Part shown: positions 12,301-22,799 of the stretch, piece by piece
How the letters are laid out: each line of letters opens with the position of its first letter
Numbering within the stretch: position 1 is the first letter of the stretch
NCBI GenBank assembly: GCA_012845835.1
Contig: JABAKD010000005.1
Coordinates: 3,197,075 to 3,261,074 of the forward strand
Origin: Undaria pinnatifida
Lineage: Eukaryota; Sar; Phaeophyceae; Laminariales; Alariaceae
DNA: 64,000 nt
Direction: 5' to 3'
Notes under the pieces: model-generated
Told to the model about the DNA's origin: nothing
The model's database searches: none
Seen by the model: the letters and a program-made list of their open reading frames with translations, nothing else
Translations under genes and position numbers: made by a program

Positions 12301-13455
12301 TCGATCCATGTACAATAACAAATTATGAAGATTTTAACACGTTGTTTACTACACCTAAGAACTGGGTTGCATACTACATGTAACATCAAACCTTCTAGAA
12401 AAATAAACATTACCAGGCGGGTGATAAAAAGGGGTGTCTTCTTGCTGCAACCGTCACATTCGTCCCCTTTAAGGGTTTGTAGTTTCCGCGCACATATTGA
12501 AATGCTCGCCCCCCCCCCCCCCCCCCCCCGATCCCTCTTGTTCAAACGCCCCACCTGAAATCAAAATCTGCCAGAGTAGTAAACACTACCAGCCAGCTGA
12601 TATAATCTCATTATCCATCTAGCCATCCATGCCGTAGCTCCAACTCAACTCCGCCCTCCGCCCCCCCTCCCCTTTTGTTCCCTGCCCAGTTAGTTCAAAC
12701 GCCCCACTTACAATCGAAATCAGCCAGAGTAATAAACACTTCTAAGCAATTGATATAACGTCATTATCTTTCTAGCCATCCATGACGTAGCTTTCATTCA
12801 TCCCCCCTCCTCCCCCCCTCCAACGCCCCCTCCTTCCCCACACCCCGCACGATCGCCTAGACCCAGCACCGCGCGTATAGCAAGCCCCTACATATATATA
12901 TGATTAATACGCGCGATCGGAGGATCACACACAATGTTGCGAAGATCAGTGTCGACCAAATTCTTTATCTCATAGCTGGAGTGTATTTTAATATTATATG
13001 TGCCCTAAACCTCTTGAACCCCCCCACCCCCCCCCCTTTTTTTTTTTCCTCGCTTTCTCTTGCTTAAAGGCCCCAGACCTAATATCGAAATCCGCCACAG
13101 TAATAAACACTTCCACGCCCTGGATATCGCCTCTTTACCGTTTTAGAGCCGTCCATGCCGCTGCTGCAATTCCCACCCACCCCCGCCCCCAACGCCCCCT
13201 CCTTCCCCACCACCCGCACCATCGCCTGGACCTAGCACCACGCGTATAGCAAACCCCTACATCTATGCCACCTAAAGTCCTCCCCCCCCGCCCCCCGCCC
13301 CCCCCGGCACACCCCCCCCCCCTCCCCCACAAGAAGGATTTATAGTTTCCACGCACAAATTGACCTGCCCCACCCGTCCCCTCCCCCCCCTCCCCCCATC
13401 CCGCCCCCCTTTTGATCAAAACCAGGCCCGCACGTCCTTCAAAACTCCGCCCTCC

Positions 13456-13750
13456 CCTCACCGGTTATTCAACTTGCAGTATTCACTTGATAAACTGATG
13501 CATTTCCTTCTACATACAACTGTCAGATTCTATCCCCCTCAGAAACGGGTTTTATAATTTCCGCGCACAGACTGCCTAACATCACCCTGTTGACCCTGAT
13601 AGCTACACTGTAGTTGCAAGGGGAGTCCCCGACCTATATCCTTAATGAGGGCACACAACCCGTAATACGCGCGATCGGAGTATCACACACAGCTTGCAAA
13701 GATGAGTTTCGACAAAATATTCGATCTCACAGCTGGAGTGTATTTTAATT
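13456..13750 (+). repeat. Dispersed repeat family A, copy 3
   Basis: Nearly identical to 11278-11570, from CTCACCGGTTATTCAACTTG to the CACAGCTGGAGTGTATTTTAAT end. The high identity suggests fairly recent spread or gene conversion within the array. Confidence 0.88.
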
Positions 13751-14069
13751 TGTAAAATAATAATCATGGATTTCTCGTCCTCCCGACCGTTTCATTGTTT
13801 TTCCCGTTTAAATACAAACTCTCTCCACACTCGCTCCACACCTCATATTATAATACTTGCAACACTATGAACTGATTTAACACCACACCGTACCCCTTGG
13901 CAGTGTTGGCAGTAATTTGTCACTTCTACGGTCCCTCTCCGCTTCGTTTGCTACTCTCCGCTTCGTTTGCTACCTGTCTTACGGACATGCGCGCAGCCGC
14001 AGGCGGGCGTCAGCCCGCCGTGGCGAAGCCCTCCTGGTATATCATACCTACCTGGTAGAAGTTTTGGAA

Positions 14070-14163
14070 ATGAGATCGGAGTATCACACACAGCTAGCAA
14101 AGATGAATTTTGACAAAATCTTCGATCTCACAGCAGCAGCAGCTGGAGTGTATTTTCATTTTT
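14070..14163 (+). repeat. Family A, 3' fragment
   Basis: Only the tail is present: GATCGGAGTATCACACACAG, GCAAAGATGAATTTTGACAA, then CACAGCAGCAGCAGCTGGAGTGT. It carries a local CAG triplet expansion (four CAG in a row) inside the otherwise conserved CACAGCTGGAG. Confidence 0.8.
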
Positions 14164-14223
14164 CATAAAATGAGGTAGGTACCTGGTAACGCGCCGTTGC
14201 CACGGGAACCGAAAGAATGATTG

Positions 14224-14775
14224 AGTTAAATTGATGCACGACACCTACGTACGTATGAAATACGTAAAAAAATGTGGTAAAAAAGTTTGATGACGATTTT
14301 TTTTGTAGAGAACCCCGCGAGAAAGAAAATCGTTACGCGAAGTTGGGCGAGGGGCGCCTCGCCGAGGGTTAATTCCCTCGAATCAAAGCGCACCCCACTT
14401 TTCCCGAGAACCAACGCCCGAATGGGTAGAGGGTGGACCGTAACTGGACCAAGTTCGGCGGAAGGCCATCTCCCATGGCCAGGGGTTTTGTTAGTGGGTG
14501 AGCTTGCGCAAGTCCCACACAACCCGGAAAGATGACATTCCGGGTGGCTATCTCCACCGAAACTGACCCTCAGGGGACAGGCCGGGTCGACATACACACG
14601 CATCCGTATACAACGGCAGCTTGCGCTGCCGGGGTTGTAACGAAGAACACTGATAGGGACAGCTTACGCTATACCTACATTGGGACCCGAAGGGTGCGCC
14701 AGCTGGCGTTGGGCTGCGAAAGCAACTGAATTAAATCGACACACGACGCGTATGAAAATACGTGGAAGTGTGGTG
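14224..14775. repeat. Hairpin-rich segment bounded by direct repeats
   Basis: The left flank (14224-14278: TTAAATTGATGCACGACACC, then GTATGAAATACGT and ATGTGGT) recurs on the right (about 14730-14775: TTAAATCGACACACGACGCG, then TATGAAAATACGT and GTGTGGT). Between them lie short perfect stems, such as GGCGAGG/CCTCGCC near 14350 and CGGCAGC/GCTGCCG near 14603. There is no credible reading frame. The layout resembles a small non-autonomous element or the remains of a structured RNA; I do not recognise the family. Confidence 0.55.
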
Positions 14776-15341
14776 AGCTAAAGCTTTATTTTTCCCCATC
14801 CGCCGGAGGATAAAAAAATAAAAAATAAAAAAAAGAACTGCTCCCACGTTTGTTTGTGCTGTGTGGCCACAAATTACTTGGAATTAGAGTAGAACACTTG
14901 TATGCGGTTCTAAAAAGTAACGGTTTTCGTGTTGGTCACTTGGACCGTGGCCACCGTGGCAGGTTTCTACCCTCTACCAAGGCTTGGGCTCGTGTTACCA
15001 CGGCTGATCGTTCATTGTTCGTGGCCTACTTGGGCCCACTCGGATGCGAATCAAGCCGGGGGAGGAGGAGCGACGAACCGTAAAAAGTCGTTCCTTTTCT
15101 GGTCGAAACCGAAAACGGTCGGGCGTCGCGTCGCCGCGTCAGAAAAAATTAAGAGTTTCCACAAATGAGGCATAATGAGGCGGGGTTGATACTATTTTAT
15201 GAATAAGCATCCCCGCTTCGAGTCACCACCGTCATTTCGCGTGCGCAGCCGGTCAATAATCAGTCTCTGCTATCGAGACCGTGCTAGATCAAGAGCGGGA
15301 GGTGCAAGTATTTCCCCCCGACAAACAGCCTAAGTGGAATC

Positions 15342-15456
15342 ATGGTGCCGACTGGTCGCGTGCTCTCGGGGTTGGTGGTGGTATGCGCATGCTTGGCGCA
15401 ACCTGCTGACGCGTTTTTCACGGGCGCTGGGCTGCCGGTGGCGAGCCGAGCAGGAG
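15342..15456 (+). CDS. First exon of a probable plastid-targeted protein
   Basis: ATG at 15342 opens 38 codons plus one base, ending at a strong donor (GAG|GTATGT). The peptide starts MVPTGRVLSG, followed by a hydrophobic stretch rich in Val, Leu, Ala and Cys, then AQPADAFFTGAGLPV. This is a textbook signal peptide with the predicted cleavage just before Phe-Phe. In heterokont algae a Phe at the signal/transit junction (the ASAFAP-type motif) marks nuclear-encoded plastid proteins. The mature protein lies in downstream exons that I could not identify between 15.5 and 18 kb, so the function is unknown. A lumenal or secreted protein is the alternative. Confidence 0.55.
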
Positions 15457-18221
15457 GTATGTCATGTCATGCTTAGCGACGTAGTTTGAGCTTACCCTAG
15501 TTAGCTATAGGCGCGGAGGCTCGAGGTGGCACGTGCCCTAGACTGTCCTCCCGTGCTTGGCCTGAGTCGAAGCCGGGCGAGCGGTACGCGTAGCCTGCTT
15601 GGGGTTGTTTGCATCGCTGTGTGGTTCAAGTTGTGTGAGCGTGTTTTCCCCGAATGGGAGGTGTCCCGCGCAGCCCTCGAGCGCACGAGGTCGCACCACG
15701 CGTGTTGTAGCTAGGAGGATCCTGGCGTGGCCTGGCCGTAGGGTTGGTAGCGAGGAAGATAAAGCTCTGGGTAGGGGGGCACTCTGTTTTTTCAGGCTGA
15801 GTTGTTGGCCGTGCTGTTTGCTCGCGCGGTGCCGCAGGCGGGGTTCATGATGTACATGGACTAGTTTTTGGCTGTTACTCGTTTCACTCGTTGGTTGTGT
15901 GGTTTTCGCTTGAGGGAAAGTTGGAAACGTGTTCATCCGTGTTTATAAGTAGTTTAGTGTTTGTGCACAGCAGAGCAGTACAACCTCCACTGCTGTATCA
16001 TGTGTCATGAACGGTGGGTGTTGCTGAGCTCGCCGGTGGATTGCAGGCATTACCCTCGTACTCACGCGTACCAGTATGTTTTATGCGGCAACAGCAGTAG
16101 TTGCGGTGAGTGTTAGTGGCTGTACGTAGGTTTTTGCGCTCTACCTTGTATTTTACCTGGTAGTATTTTGCAACAGATCGCAGTAGTGTCCGGTTGTTTT
16201 GTCGAATACGTCTACTCGTACTCCTGGTAATTGTGTGGAATGCCAGGGGTAGAGCGCCCTGGGTAGCTGTCTGCTCATGGTTCATGGTGTCTTTACTTGT
16301 ACTCGTACTCGTACTCGCACTCGTACTCTACTCGTCATCTCTCTGCTAGCTCGCTGCTTGGACGCAAGGCAGACAATCTAATTTATAATTTTCTATAGAA
16401 TAGTAAAGAACAGTAAGAGGAAGGCGACGAGGATGATCCCGTAGGACAATCACTGCTGTGTCGCTTATATTCTCGCCCACGATAATGGCGTTGACGTGAC
16501 ACACTACAGCAGTATATCGGCCATCAGACGGCTATGACATGGTTTGTTTCACGTTGGCAATGGCATGGTTTCACACCTAATCTATAGACTATAAATCTAC
16601 GTATCCCACTCGATTACGTTAGCCCACCCTGAATAGTCGCGGATGCAGATCACACGACCACTAAAAATGTCAACAAAACATGCAGAAGTTGGAAAGTGGA
16701 TCGAAGACGCGGCCATTCGAAACGAGCGAAAAAGAGGCTGTATATCCCCCCACACCTCGTACTGAGGCTAAGACGCCTTATTGCAAGAGTTACAAGCCTG
16801 TATTGAAGACCACAAACGTGGGAGCTTGTCTCATTTTTTTTTTGTTTTCGGTTAGCCTCTCAGGGTTGTTACACGCTATCGACCTCATGTTTCCGACTTA
16901 CAGTACCCAACTACGGCTTTTTCTTCTTGTTTTATCTGTTCCCTTCCTGCTTTCTTCCTGGAAATAGACACTTCCAGCTCTACTTTGAGCTGCATGAGTG
17001 TCTTCTCACCGCCCATTTGTCCGAAGGGGCTGAAGACGAAACTCTCCCCCAACGGGAACGGACCCTTCATGTTCGCTCTGACGCAACCGTTCCGGTTAAA
17101 GGAGAGCTTTGGCTCCAGCGTGGTTGCGTCGGTTGGACTTTGAAGGATCCATCCCAGTTGAGGGAGACAAGGGTTCGTTAAAGCTTAAGGAGAGCTTCGT
17201 TGATATACCCTCCCACGTTGACGGAGAGCTTCGTCTTTCAGCACGGTGGCGTCGGTGCCCTTTCTCACGCGTTGACGGATGGACTCCTAGTTACTGTGGC
17301 CAAAGCCCACAAAGTTTCGTTTTTTAGACAAGTGTTGCCGGGGTTAGACTGACCGGGCTGATCAGGCCATCCTGAAGATATTCGTACATTTTATAGTCCA
17401 TTCGTTATGCAAGCCAGCGAAGGGACTGCGCCAGCGAAGGGACCACTGGTGGTCCTGCTGATGTGGTGATGTATTGATGCACAACGCACGCATTTGGAGC
17501 ATGTTTTCCCGGACTCCCTCGCGCTCGGCGGTGCAAGGCAGCGCTACTTCTTGCGCCGCTGCATATGCTACTAATTGCCAGCTGCTAATTCTGTTAACCC
17601 TTTTGAGGCCCGTTCATATCGACCAATAACACGAAATTTGCGATATTATCAAATCGATATTATCAAACGTCCAAGAGCCGGCAGCAGTACTGTTGTACTA
17701 TTAATCGTACCAGAAGGCGGTGCGGGTGTCGTAGACGAGCTCCTACCGTTGCGCTTTCAACACACTGGTGATTACACTGGTGAACACACAAGTGGAACAC
17801 CCTCTACCCGGCATCCCGGGCTGCCTCGTATCTCGTATTCTGGAATCATCGTTAATTTATTTTCATCGACTATTTCCTCTCAAGTCTCAAAGGGGTTAAT
17901 GGCTATTACGACGGCAAGTTTGCTGCTGCTGCTCTGCTTGTTACGATTGTGCTGATTTTGCTGCCGCTTAAAGAGCTACTGCTCATGATGCTGCGTATAC
18001 TGCTGCCGCTGCTGTTGTTGCTCGTCGCTTCTCCCCTTGCTAATTCTGTTTCTCGTAGTTTCTGTTGCTGCTGCTTCTTACGCTTACGCTGCTGTTCCTT
18101 TCGCCGTCGCCTCAAGATATTTCCCTGACTTTCTGTACGACGTTTTTGTTTTTTGCACCGGTGGATTCTGTACATCGATTTCGCCGAGACAGTGACGCGA
18201 GGCGGATGCGGAGCTTTGGCG
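15457..18221. other. Intronic or intergenic stretch, no exon recognised
   Basis: It holds a TACTCG-type hexanucleotide run (about 16285-16328) and a degenerate repeat at 17040-17290 (GAGAGCTTTGGCTCCAGC versus GAGAGCTTCGTCTTTCAGC). On the minus strand around 16930-17070 a frame reading GPFPLGESFVFSPFG looks coding-like but is isolated. CTGCTG-rich sequence fills 17920-18100. Confidence 0.35.
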
Positions 18222-18281
18222 ATGTCGAAGCACCGGCAGAACAAGGGAGCCAAGAAGCACGTCAAGAACAGGCCGCGCAAG
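18222..18281 (+). CDS. Candidate first exon, highly basic N terminus
   Basis: ATG at 18222 starts 20 codons, MSKHRQNKGAKKHVKNRPRK, ending in frame at AAG|GTGGGC, an acceptable donor. Eleven of 20 residues are Lys, Arg or His, as in nucleolar or ribosome-associated proteins. It is phase-compatible (0/0) with the terminal exon at 19710-19904, so the two may belong to one small gene, with or without further exons in the 1.4 kb between. No family was recognised. Confidence 0.45.
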
Positions 18282-19139
18282 GTGGGCAACCCTTTACCGA
18301 TACTTTCGCAATCTGTGTTGCCGTAGAATTGGGTGTAGAAGAGGTAGCTGAATACCTTCGGGTAAGAATTGAGTGGAAAGGCAAGACAACAAATTGTGAG
18401 CACGAAGGGTTTCTCTCGATTTTGTCTTCTAACCCCGGTTCCGCGACTAAATAACCTGTGTCAGAGACCTCGAGAGCTGCTCTATTCTTATCAAGGACAA
18501 CCCCTTAAGAGTGCGCCAGTAGGAATCCGGCACGTAGGGGTAAGGTTAGATCTGGATGTTACTGAATTAGCTTTAAGTAAAAGACGCCTTCGGCAACTAT
18601 CAAACCTCTCTCCCAAGCACCATGGTGTTCGCTTGGGATTGATTAGAGAGTTGAAGTCATGCTGGACGCTCATTCCTTGGAAGCAACAGAACCAGCTAAA
18701 AATAAAAATCGACCCGCCTAAGAAGCTGTATATACGTGTTGTCAGGCGTCTCGAATTGCTGCCGGAGCTTGCTCGTGAACGTGGTACAACGAAAAGAGGT
18801 CTGATAAGCTGTCCCCAAGGCATCGACTCTTATCAATGAGTGGTGTTTTTTTTTGGGGGGGGGCTTTTGTCTTCCTGGCTCACACATCAGACCAGTCTAT
18901 CCCTGTTTGTCGCAATCAACCAAAACGGTGGTTTGGGGCCACCGCGAAGTCTGTGTTATGCCCAACTGCGCAGATGGGGGGTCGATCTTCACGCGCCGCT
19001 TTGAATCAGGCATGGATATGTGTTTCGCATCAAACGTAAAGAAAAAGTACTTTTTGAAAATATGCACAAACCGAGTCTTGTTTTCGTCGTTCCCGTTGTT
19101 GTTTTTTGTCGTTCACGTCGAACAGTGTGCATTGTGATG

Positions 19140-19560
19140 CTGCACCAAATGCGCCGCGTCCTGTGTCCGCCGTCGTCGTCGCCTTTGCTCTCGTTGCCAT
19201 GCATAGCCGACCAGATATCTGGCTAATGTTTTGTTCGAAAATGCGAATTATCTTGTTTATGTTGTCGTTATCGTTGTTGTCGGCAGCGTATCGCCCATGT
19301 ACACAGACCCTTCCGTCGGACATCAACAGCGTGCCGACGTTTGTAGTCGATCGAGGTCGTCGTTCGTACCAACAGACACCCCCCCGGCATTTCTCTGTTA
19401 CTCCCCCGTCGTTTTTGTGGACTAATTTGTTCGAAAATCAAAGAGAGAAGATACTCCACATTTAAAGACAAATTAGCGCGCCGTGCCGTGTTTTTTTTTT
19501 TTCGGTTGTCCACTTGTAGTTATTGTCGTCTGCCGTCCACAGTCGAGCCCGCGAGCTAAG
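19140..19560 (+). repeat. Degraded upstream copies of intron end plus exon start
   Basis: Each unit has a GCGCCG-GTCCTG block, a T-rich tract, a TTGTCGT-rich tract and then exon-like sequence. The copy at 19310-19360 (TCCGTCGGACATCAACAGCG, then TGCCGACGTTTGTAGTCGAT) matches the real exon start at 19717-19750 with substitutions. A second, worse copy follows CCACAG near 19545. They are not functional exons: frame and stops disagree with the real exon. Confidence 0.7.
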
Positions 19561-19709
19561 GATTTAAGCGATGTAGTATGTTATTTTAAACATGTGAAGA
19601 AATAATTAAGATACTTGGGCTGCTTGTACATCGCTTTCTTTTTAACGCGCCGTGTCCTGTTTTTTTTTTTCTTCGTTGTCGTTTTTGTCGTGCTTGTCAT
19701 CGTGCGCAG

Positions 19710-19904
19710 TCTCGCCCTTCGGACATCAACCGCGCGCCGACGTTGTACTCGATCGAGGTCTCCACCAACGGCAACTTCCCCGGCGCGCCCCCCGTCTGGG
19801 AGCTGGACGAAGAGCCAGCGGAGGGCATCGACACCAAGGCGTCTGTAATTGAGGCTCTGGCGACGGCCAAGTACGCAGCCGAGGCTGAGGCGGTCCCCGC
19901 TTAG
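19710..19904 (+). CDS. Terminal exon of a small unidentified gene
   Basis: After a long T-rich tract and the acceptor GTGCGCAG at 19702-19709, 64 codons run to a TAG at 19902. They read SRPSDINRAPTLYSIEV, then FPGAPPVWELDEEPAEGIDT, then KASVIEALATAKYAAEAEAV and a short end. The third-position GC bias and acidic, helical tail look like real coding sequence. The exon start is copied in degraded form upstream (19295-19400, about 19541) and the exon end downstream (19965-20060, 20100-20190, about 20225). I do not recognise the protein. Pairing with exon 18222-18281 is inferred from phase and order only. Confidence 0.6.
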   Translation, partial: SRPSDINRAPTLYSIEVSTNGNFPGAPPVWELDEEPAEGIDTKASVIEALATAKYAAEAEAVPA

Positions 19905-19959
19905 AGTTGTTAGGTTTCCACTTATCTGGGTGCGTTTCTGGGGAGGGCGGGGGGGGATG

Positions 19960-20400
19960 GAGGGCGTGGGCATATCGACGCCAAGTCGTCAATAATTGAG
20001 GCCCTGTTGACAGCGAAGTTCGCGGCTGAGGCCGCGGCGGTCGTCCCCTGGATTTTTCCGGTTTCCACGTAATTGGATGCGTTTTCGAGGGGGGGGGGTC
20101 ATATCAATACCAAGGCGTCTATGATCTGAGGCCCTGGTGACAGCTCAATTACGCGGCTGAGGCTGAGACGGTCCTCTCCTAAATTTGGTGGGTGTCCACC
20201 CACTAGGACGCGTTTTTGAGGAATGGGGGCGGCTGAGGCGGTCCCTGCCTGGAAATACTGGGTTTTCGCCTACAGTACGTGGATGCGTCTCCGGGGAGGG
20301 AGGGGGAAGGGGGGGTTGTTCTCACCTATGACTGGTTTTCCCCCTCGTAGATGCGTTTTCGATGGGAGGTCGGGGGAGGGGCGCTTTTGAGCCCGAGTCG
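19960..20400 (+). repeat. Degraded downstream copies of the exon 3' end
   Basis: The real exon end (ATCGACACCAAGGCGTCTGT, then GAGGCTCTGGCGACGGCCAA) is echoed at 19976-20045, 20100-20175 and in part at 20225-20250. Each copy is followed by a TTTCCAC..TGGATGCGTTTTCGAGG-type 3' sequence and a G run. Spacing is roughly 110-125 bp. Frames are broken, for example by TGA inside the second copy. Confidence 0.75.
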
Positions 20401-20409
20401 ATTGTTCCT

Positions 20410-22300
20410 TGAAATGGCTTAAGCTTGTGGCAGTGGACTTGTCAACGTTGTCGGTGCATCCGGAGCATTACGGCTCGTTGACGGAGGCTGTATTGTGCTG
20501 TGGATGTGCTAGGGTACGGAGGGGGTGAGGGACGGGGCGGGCGGTTCTGTCGTTCAGTTTGTGTTCGACACGAAATAGGGACGTACATGGGGATGCGATC
20601 GATCCCGGAAGGGTCTGAATGAACCATTTCTTCGCTGGACTGGGCTATTAATTGCCGGGTGTTTGTTCCCAGGATAGGTTGGAGTAAACCGTTTTCCTCC
20701 CTGGGTTGGCCTCGAACCATCCGGTGCATCCTCGCCGACGAGCCTGTCTAGTGTGATGCTGGTGCGCTGTCTTCCGCAGCTCCGCTTACCCGCCTCCTTA
20801 AAGCTCCTTGCACTGCCAACAGTAGCTCTCTTGCCAGCCAGTTTTTTTTTGTACGTGGCTGCTGCTTGGGTCTCTCGCTGGTTCAAGCGCATGCGTTCAC
20901 CCGTTTATATATTTTGTCGACCCACCTCCTGTTTTTTTCTTCTGTTCTATCGAACAACCCACAACCCTTTGCGCTTGGCGACTTCCTGTCATTCGGCTCG
21001 CCCCCCCCGCGCGCACGGGGTGTGGGGGCAGTATACTCATCGTGCATGGCTGTAGCAGTAGGCTACTGTGTGGGTTGACCACGTCCCTACAGTACTGGGA
21101 CGGAGCACGTCGGATTTTCGCCGCTTGAGAAGAAATTGCCTGCACCAAGCGCGAAAGGGGGGGGGCGGGGGAGTGGTTGCCTTGTCTTGCTGGCCTTGCC
21201 ACAACGCAGTAATATCGAACACAGAAATATTCCTTTTTTTCCCACCGATTTTGGGAGTGCTGGAAAGTGTCTTCACCATCTTGTCACATCAACGATGGCA
21301 CGCGAGAAGCTCAACCGGAGAACACCGTTGATATGATAATACTATCCAGTACCTTATCAGTGGTTTCGTGAAAAAAACTCTAGTTTACTGCGTGCTTCGT
21401 GGCGGCAACTCAACCTTTGTCCGTCCGTCCGTCCGTCCGTCCGATCCAATTACTGGAGTATACACTGCCCAATACCTTCTCAAATGACTTCAAGACGCAC
21501 GTAAGCTACACGGCCAGCATCAAACCAACCGAAACAGCGGAAGACACATCATGCTGCGATGGAGGTATGCACAGCATTTTTTCTCTGCAAGGGTGTTGGA
21601 ATCACGAATAATACCTGGCCCAGCAGCTGCCGGTCGGCTACTGGCAACAGCACGACTGATCGCGTGTTCTACCAGTCTGCCAGCACCGTCCCCGTGCTGT
21701 ATCCACTTGGTGTAGCCACTGGCACGACCAAAACTTCCAGAGCTGCTGCAATCAACGCCAATTCTTCAACACACAGAGTTACGAACCCAAACGCCTCCGA
21801 AGTTTTCTTTCTCGCAACAAAAAAGCCAGATAATTATTGGTTCGGTTCCCGACCTCTAATAATCTTCTCCTTTTTGATCCTGCACTCAAAAGGTTGTTGG
21901 CTTGAGGAGCTGGCCCTATGCCTCGGCCGAAAACAGTTTATGAAATGAACTGAGCGTGCATCAACCCGGTAGACAAATCCATGGTCTAGAGGTACAAGGC
22001 TGCGACAGAGGTGTGGAGCCTTACTACGGTAGCCCCCCCAACTTTTCTTTGGCGAAATCGCCGGTTTGGAAGCCAGCCCACGGCCGTATCTCCTGAAATA
22101 CGGTGCCCTTTGCCACCCCGACGTCGTCATCGGCCGATAGTAGTCCTTCGCGAACTAGAAAGTATGTGAAGATACACTTTTCATGGCATCCTTCCTCGTA
22201 TCGAGCAGCCACGAAACGCTCGTTGTTGAAGAAAATCACTGGTTTTATTTGGGGATGGGCTATCGTAGAATCAGTCGTGCCACCATTTTTTTTCCTGGGG
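20410..22300. other. Stretch without recognised genes; one family B fragment
   Basis: Positions 21036-21160 carry a family B fragment (CATGGCTGTAGCAGTA..GACGGAGCACGTCGGATTTTC..CACCAAGCGCGAAAG). A GTCC tetranucleotide run lies at 21419-21444. Open frames such as 20554-20892 (-) and 21559-21948 (+) show no recognisable domain. Confidence 0.4.
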
Positions 22301-22309
22301 TTCCTCGCT

Positions 22310-22790
22310 CTTAAGAGATTAACGCCTTTACGACTGGAAAACCCTTTTTTACAAAATTGCTTGGATTTAGTGTAGGGGGTTCGGGGGCTCCAAAGGGGTT
22401 AAGAACCCCCCCTAAAAAACTGATTTGGCAAAGAAAAAGAAAACTGCTGACGTACCGGGGATTACCAATCTCATGGCCTAGGTATTCAACCATAACCATC
22501 GTGCATAAATGAAAAAATGGCGTATTATTTATTTATTTTCCGACGATTTTGGGTCAAGGAGCCCTGCCATTCAGAAAAAAACACACTTCTGACAAAAAGT
22601 GCTATAATACCTCTAGGCTATATCGTATAATAGTACGCGTCCACGAAAAAAAAGATGTTGCAAACAAAGAGTGACATTCCGACAACGTTGGGTTAACGCG
22701 TTTACAGCTGGAAACCCGTCTTTGGGACAACATTACTTGGATTTAGTATAGGGAAGGGTTTTGGGGCTCTAAAGCCCCCCCCCCCCCCCC
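22310..22790 (+). repeat. Two family D copies in tandem with a linking block
   Basis: Copy one (about 22315-22400) reads AACGCCTTTACGACTGGAAA, ATTGCTTGGATTTAGTGTAG, then GGGGCTCCAAAGGGGTTAAG. Copy two (about 22690-22790) reads TTAACGCGTTTACAGCTGGA, CATTACTTGGATTTAGTATA, then GGGGCTCTAAAG and a long C run. Between them, 22525-22580 (CCGACGATTTTGGGTCAAGG) matches blocks near 7760 and 42310. Confidence 0.75.
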
Positions 22791-22799
22791 CCCCGTCAT

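Larger units (their letters stand above)
9435..13440. repeat. C-rich tandem/nested array interleaved with family A
   Basis: A block containing ATCGAAATCCGCCAGAGTAA, AACACTT and TCATTATCTTTCTAG..CCATCCATG recurs at about 9590, 10370, 10690, 12560, 12715 and 13085. Each copy is followed by C-rich runs and often by a CGCCCCCTCCTTCCCCACC..GCACGATCGCCTAGACC block. Family A fragments lie between copies. Open frames through it are poly-proline artefacts. Confidence 0.85.

Noticed and set aside
14280-14760. Hammerhead or group II intron ribozyme
   Set aside because: I looked for CTGATGA..GAAA and domain V signatures and found none in the right arrangement.
18369-18839. Plus frame of 156 codons
   Set aside because: No recognisable domain, lies in a probable intron, and a minus-strand frame covers the same DNA equally well.
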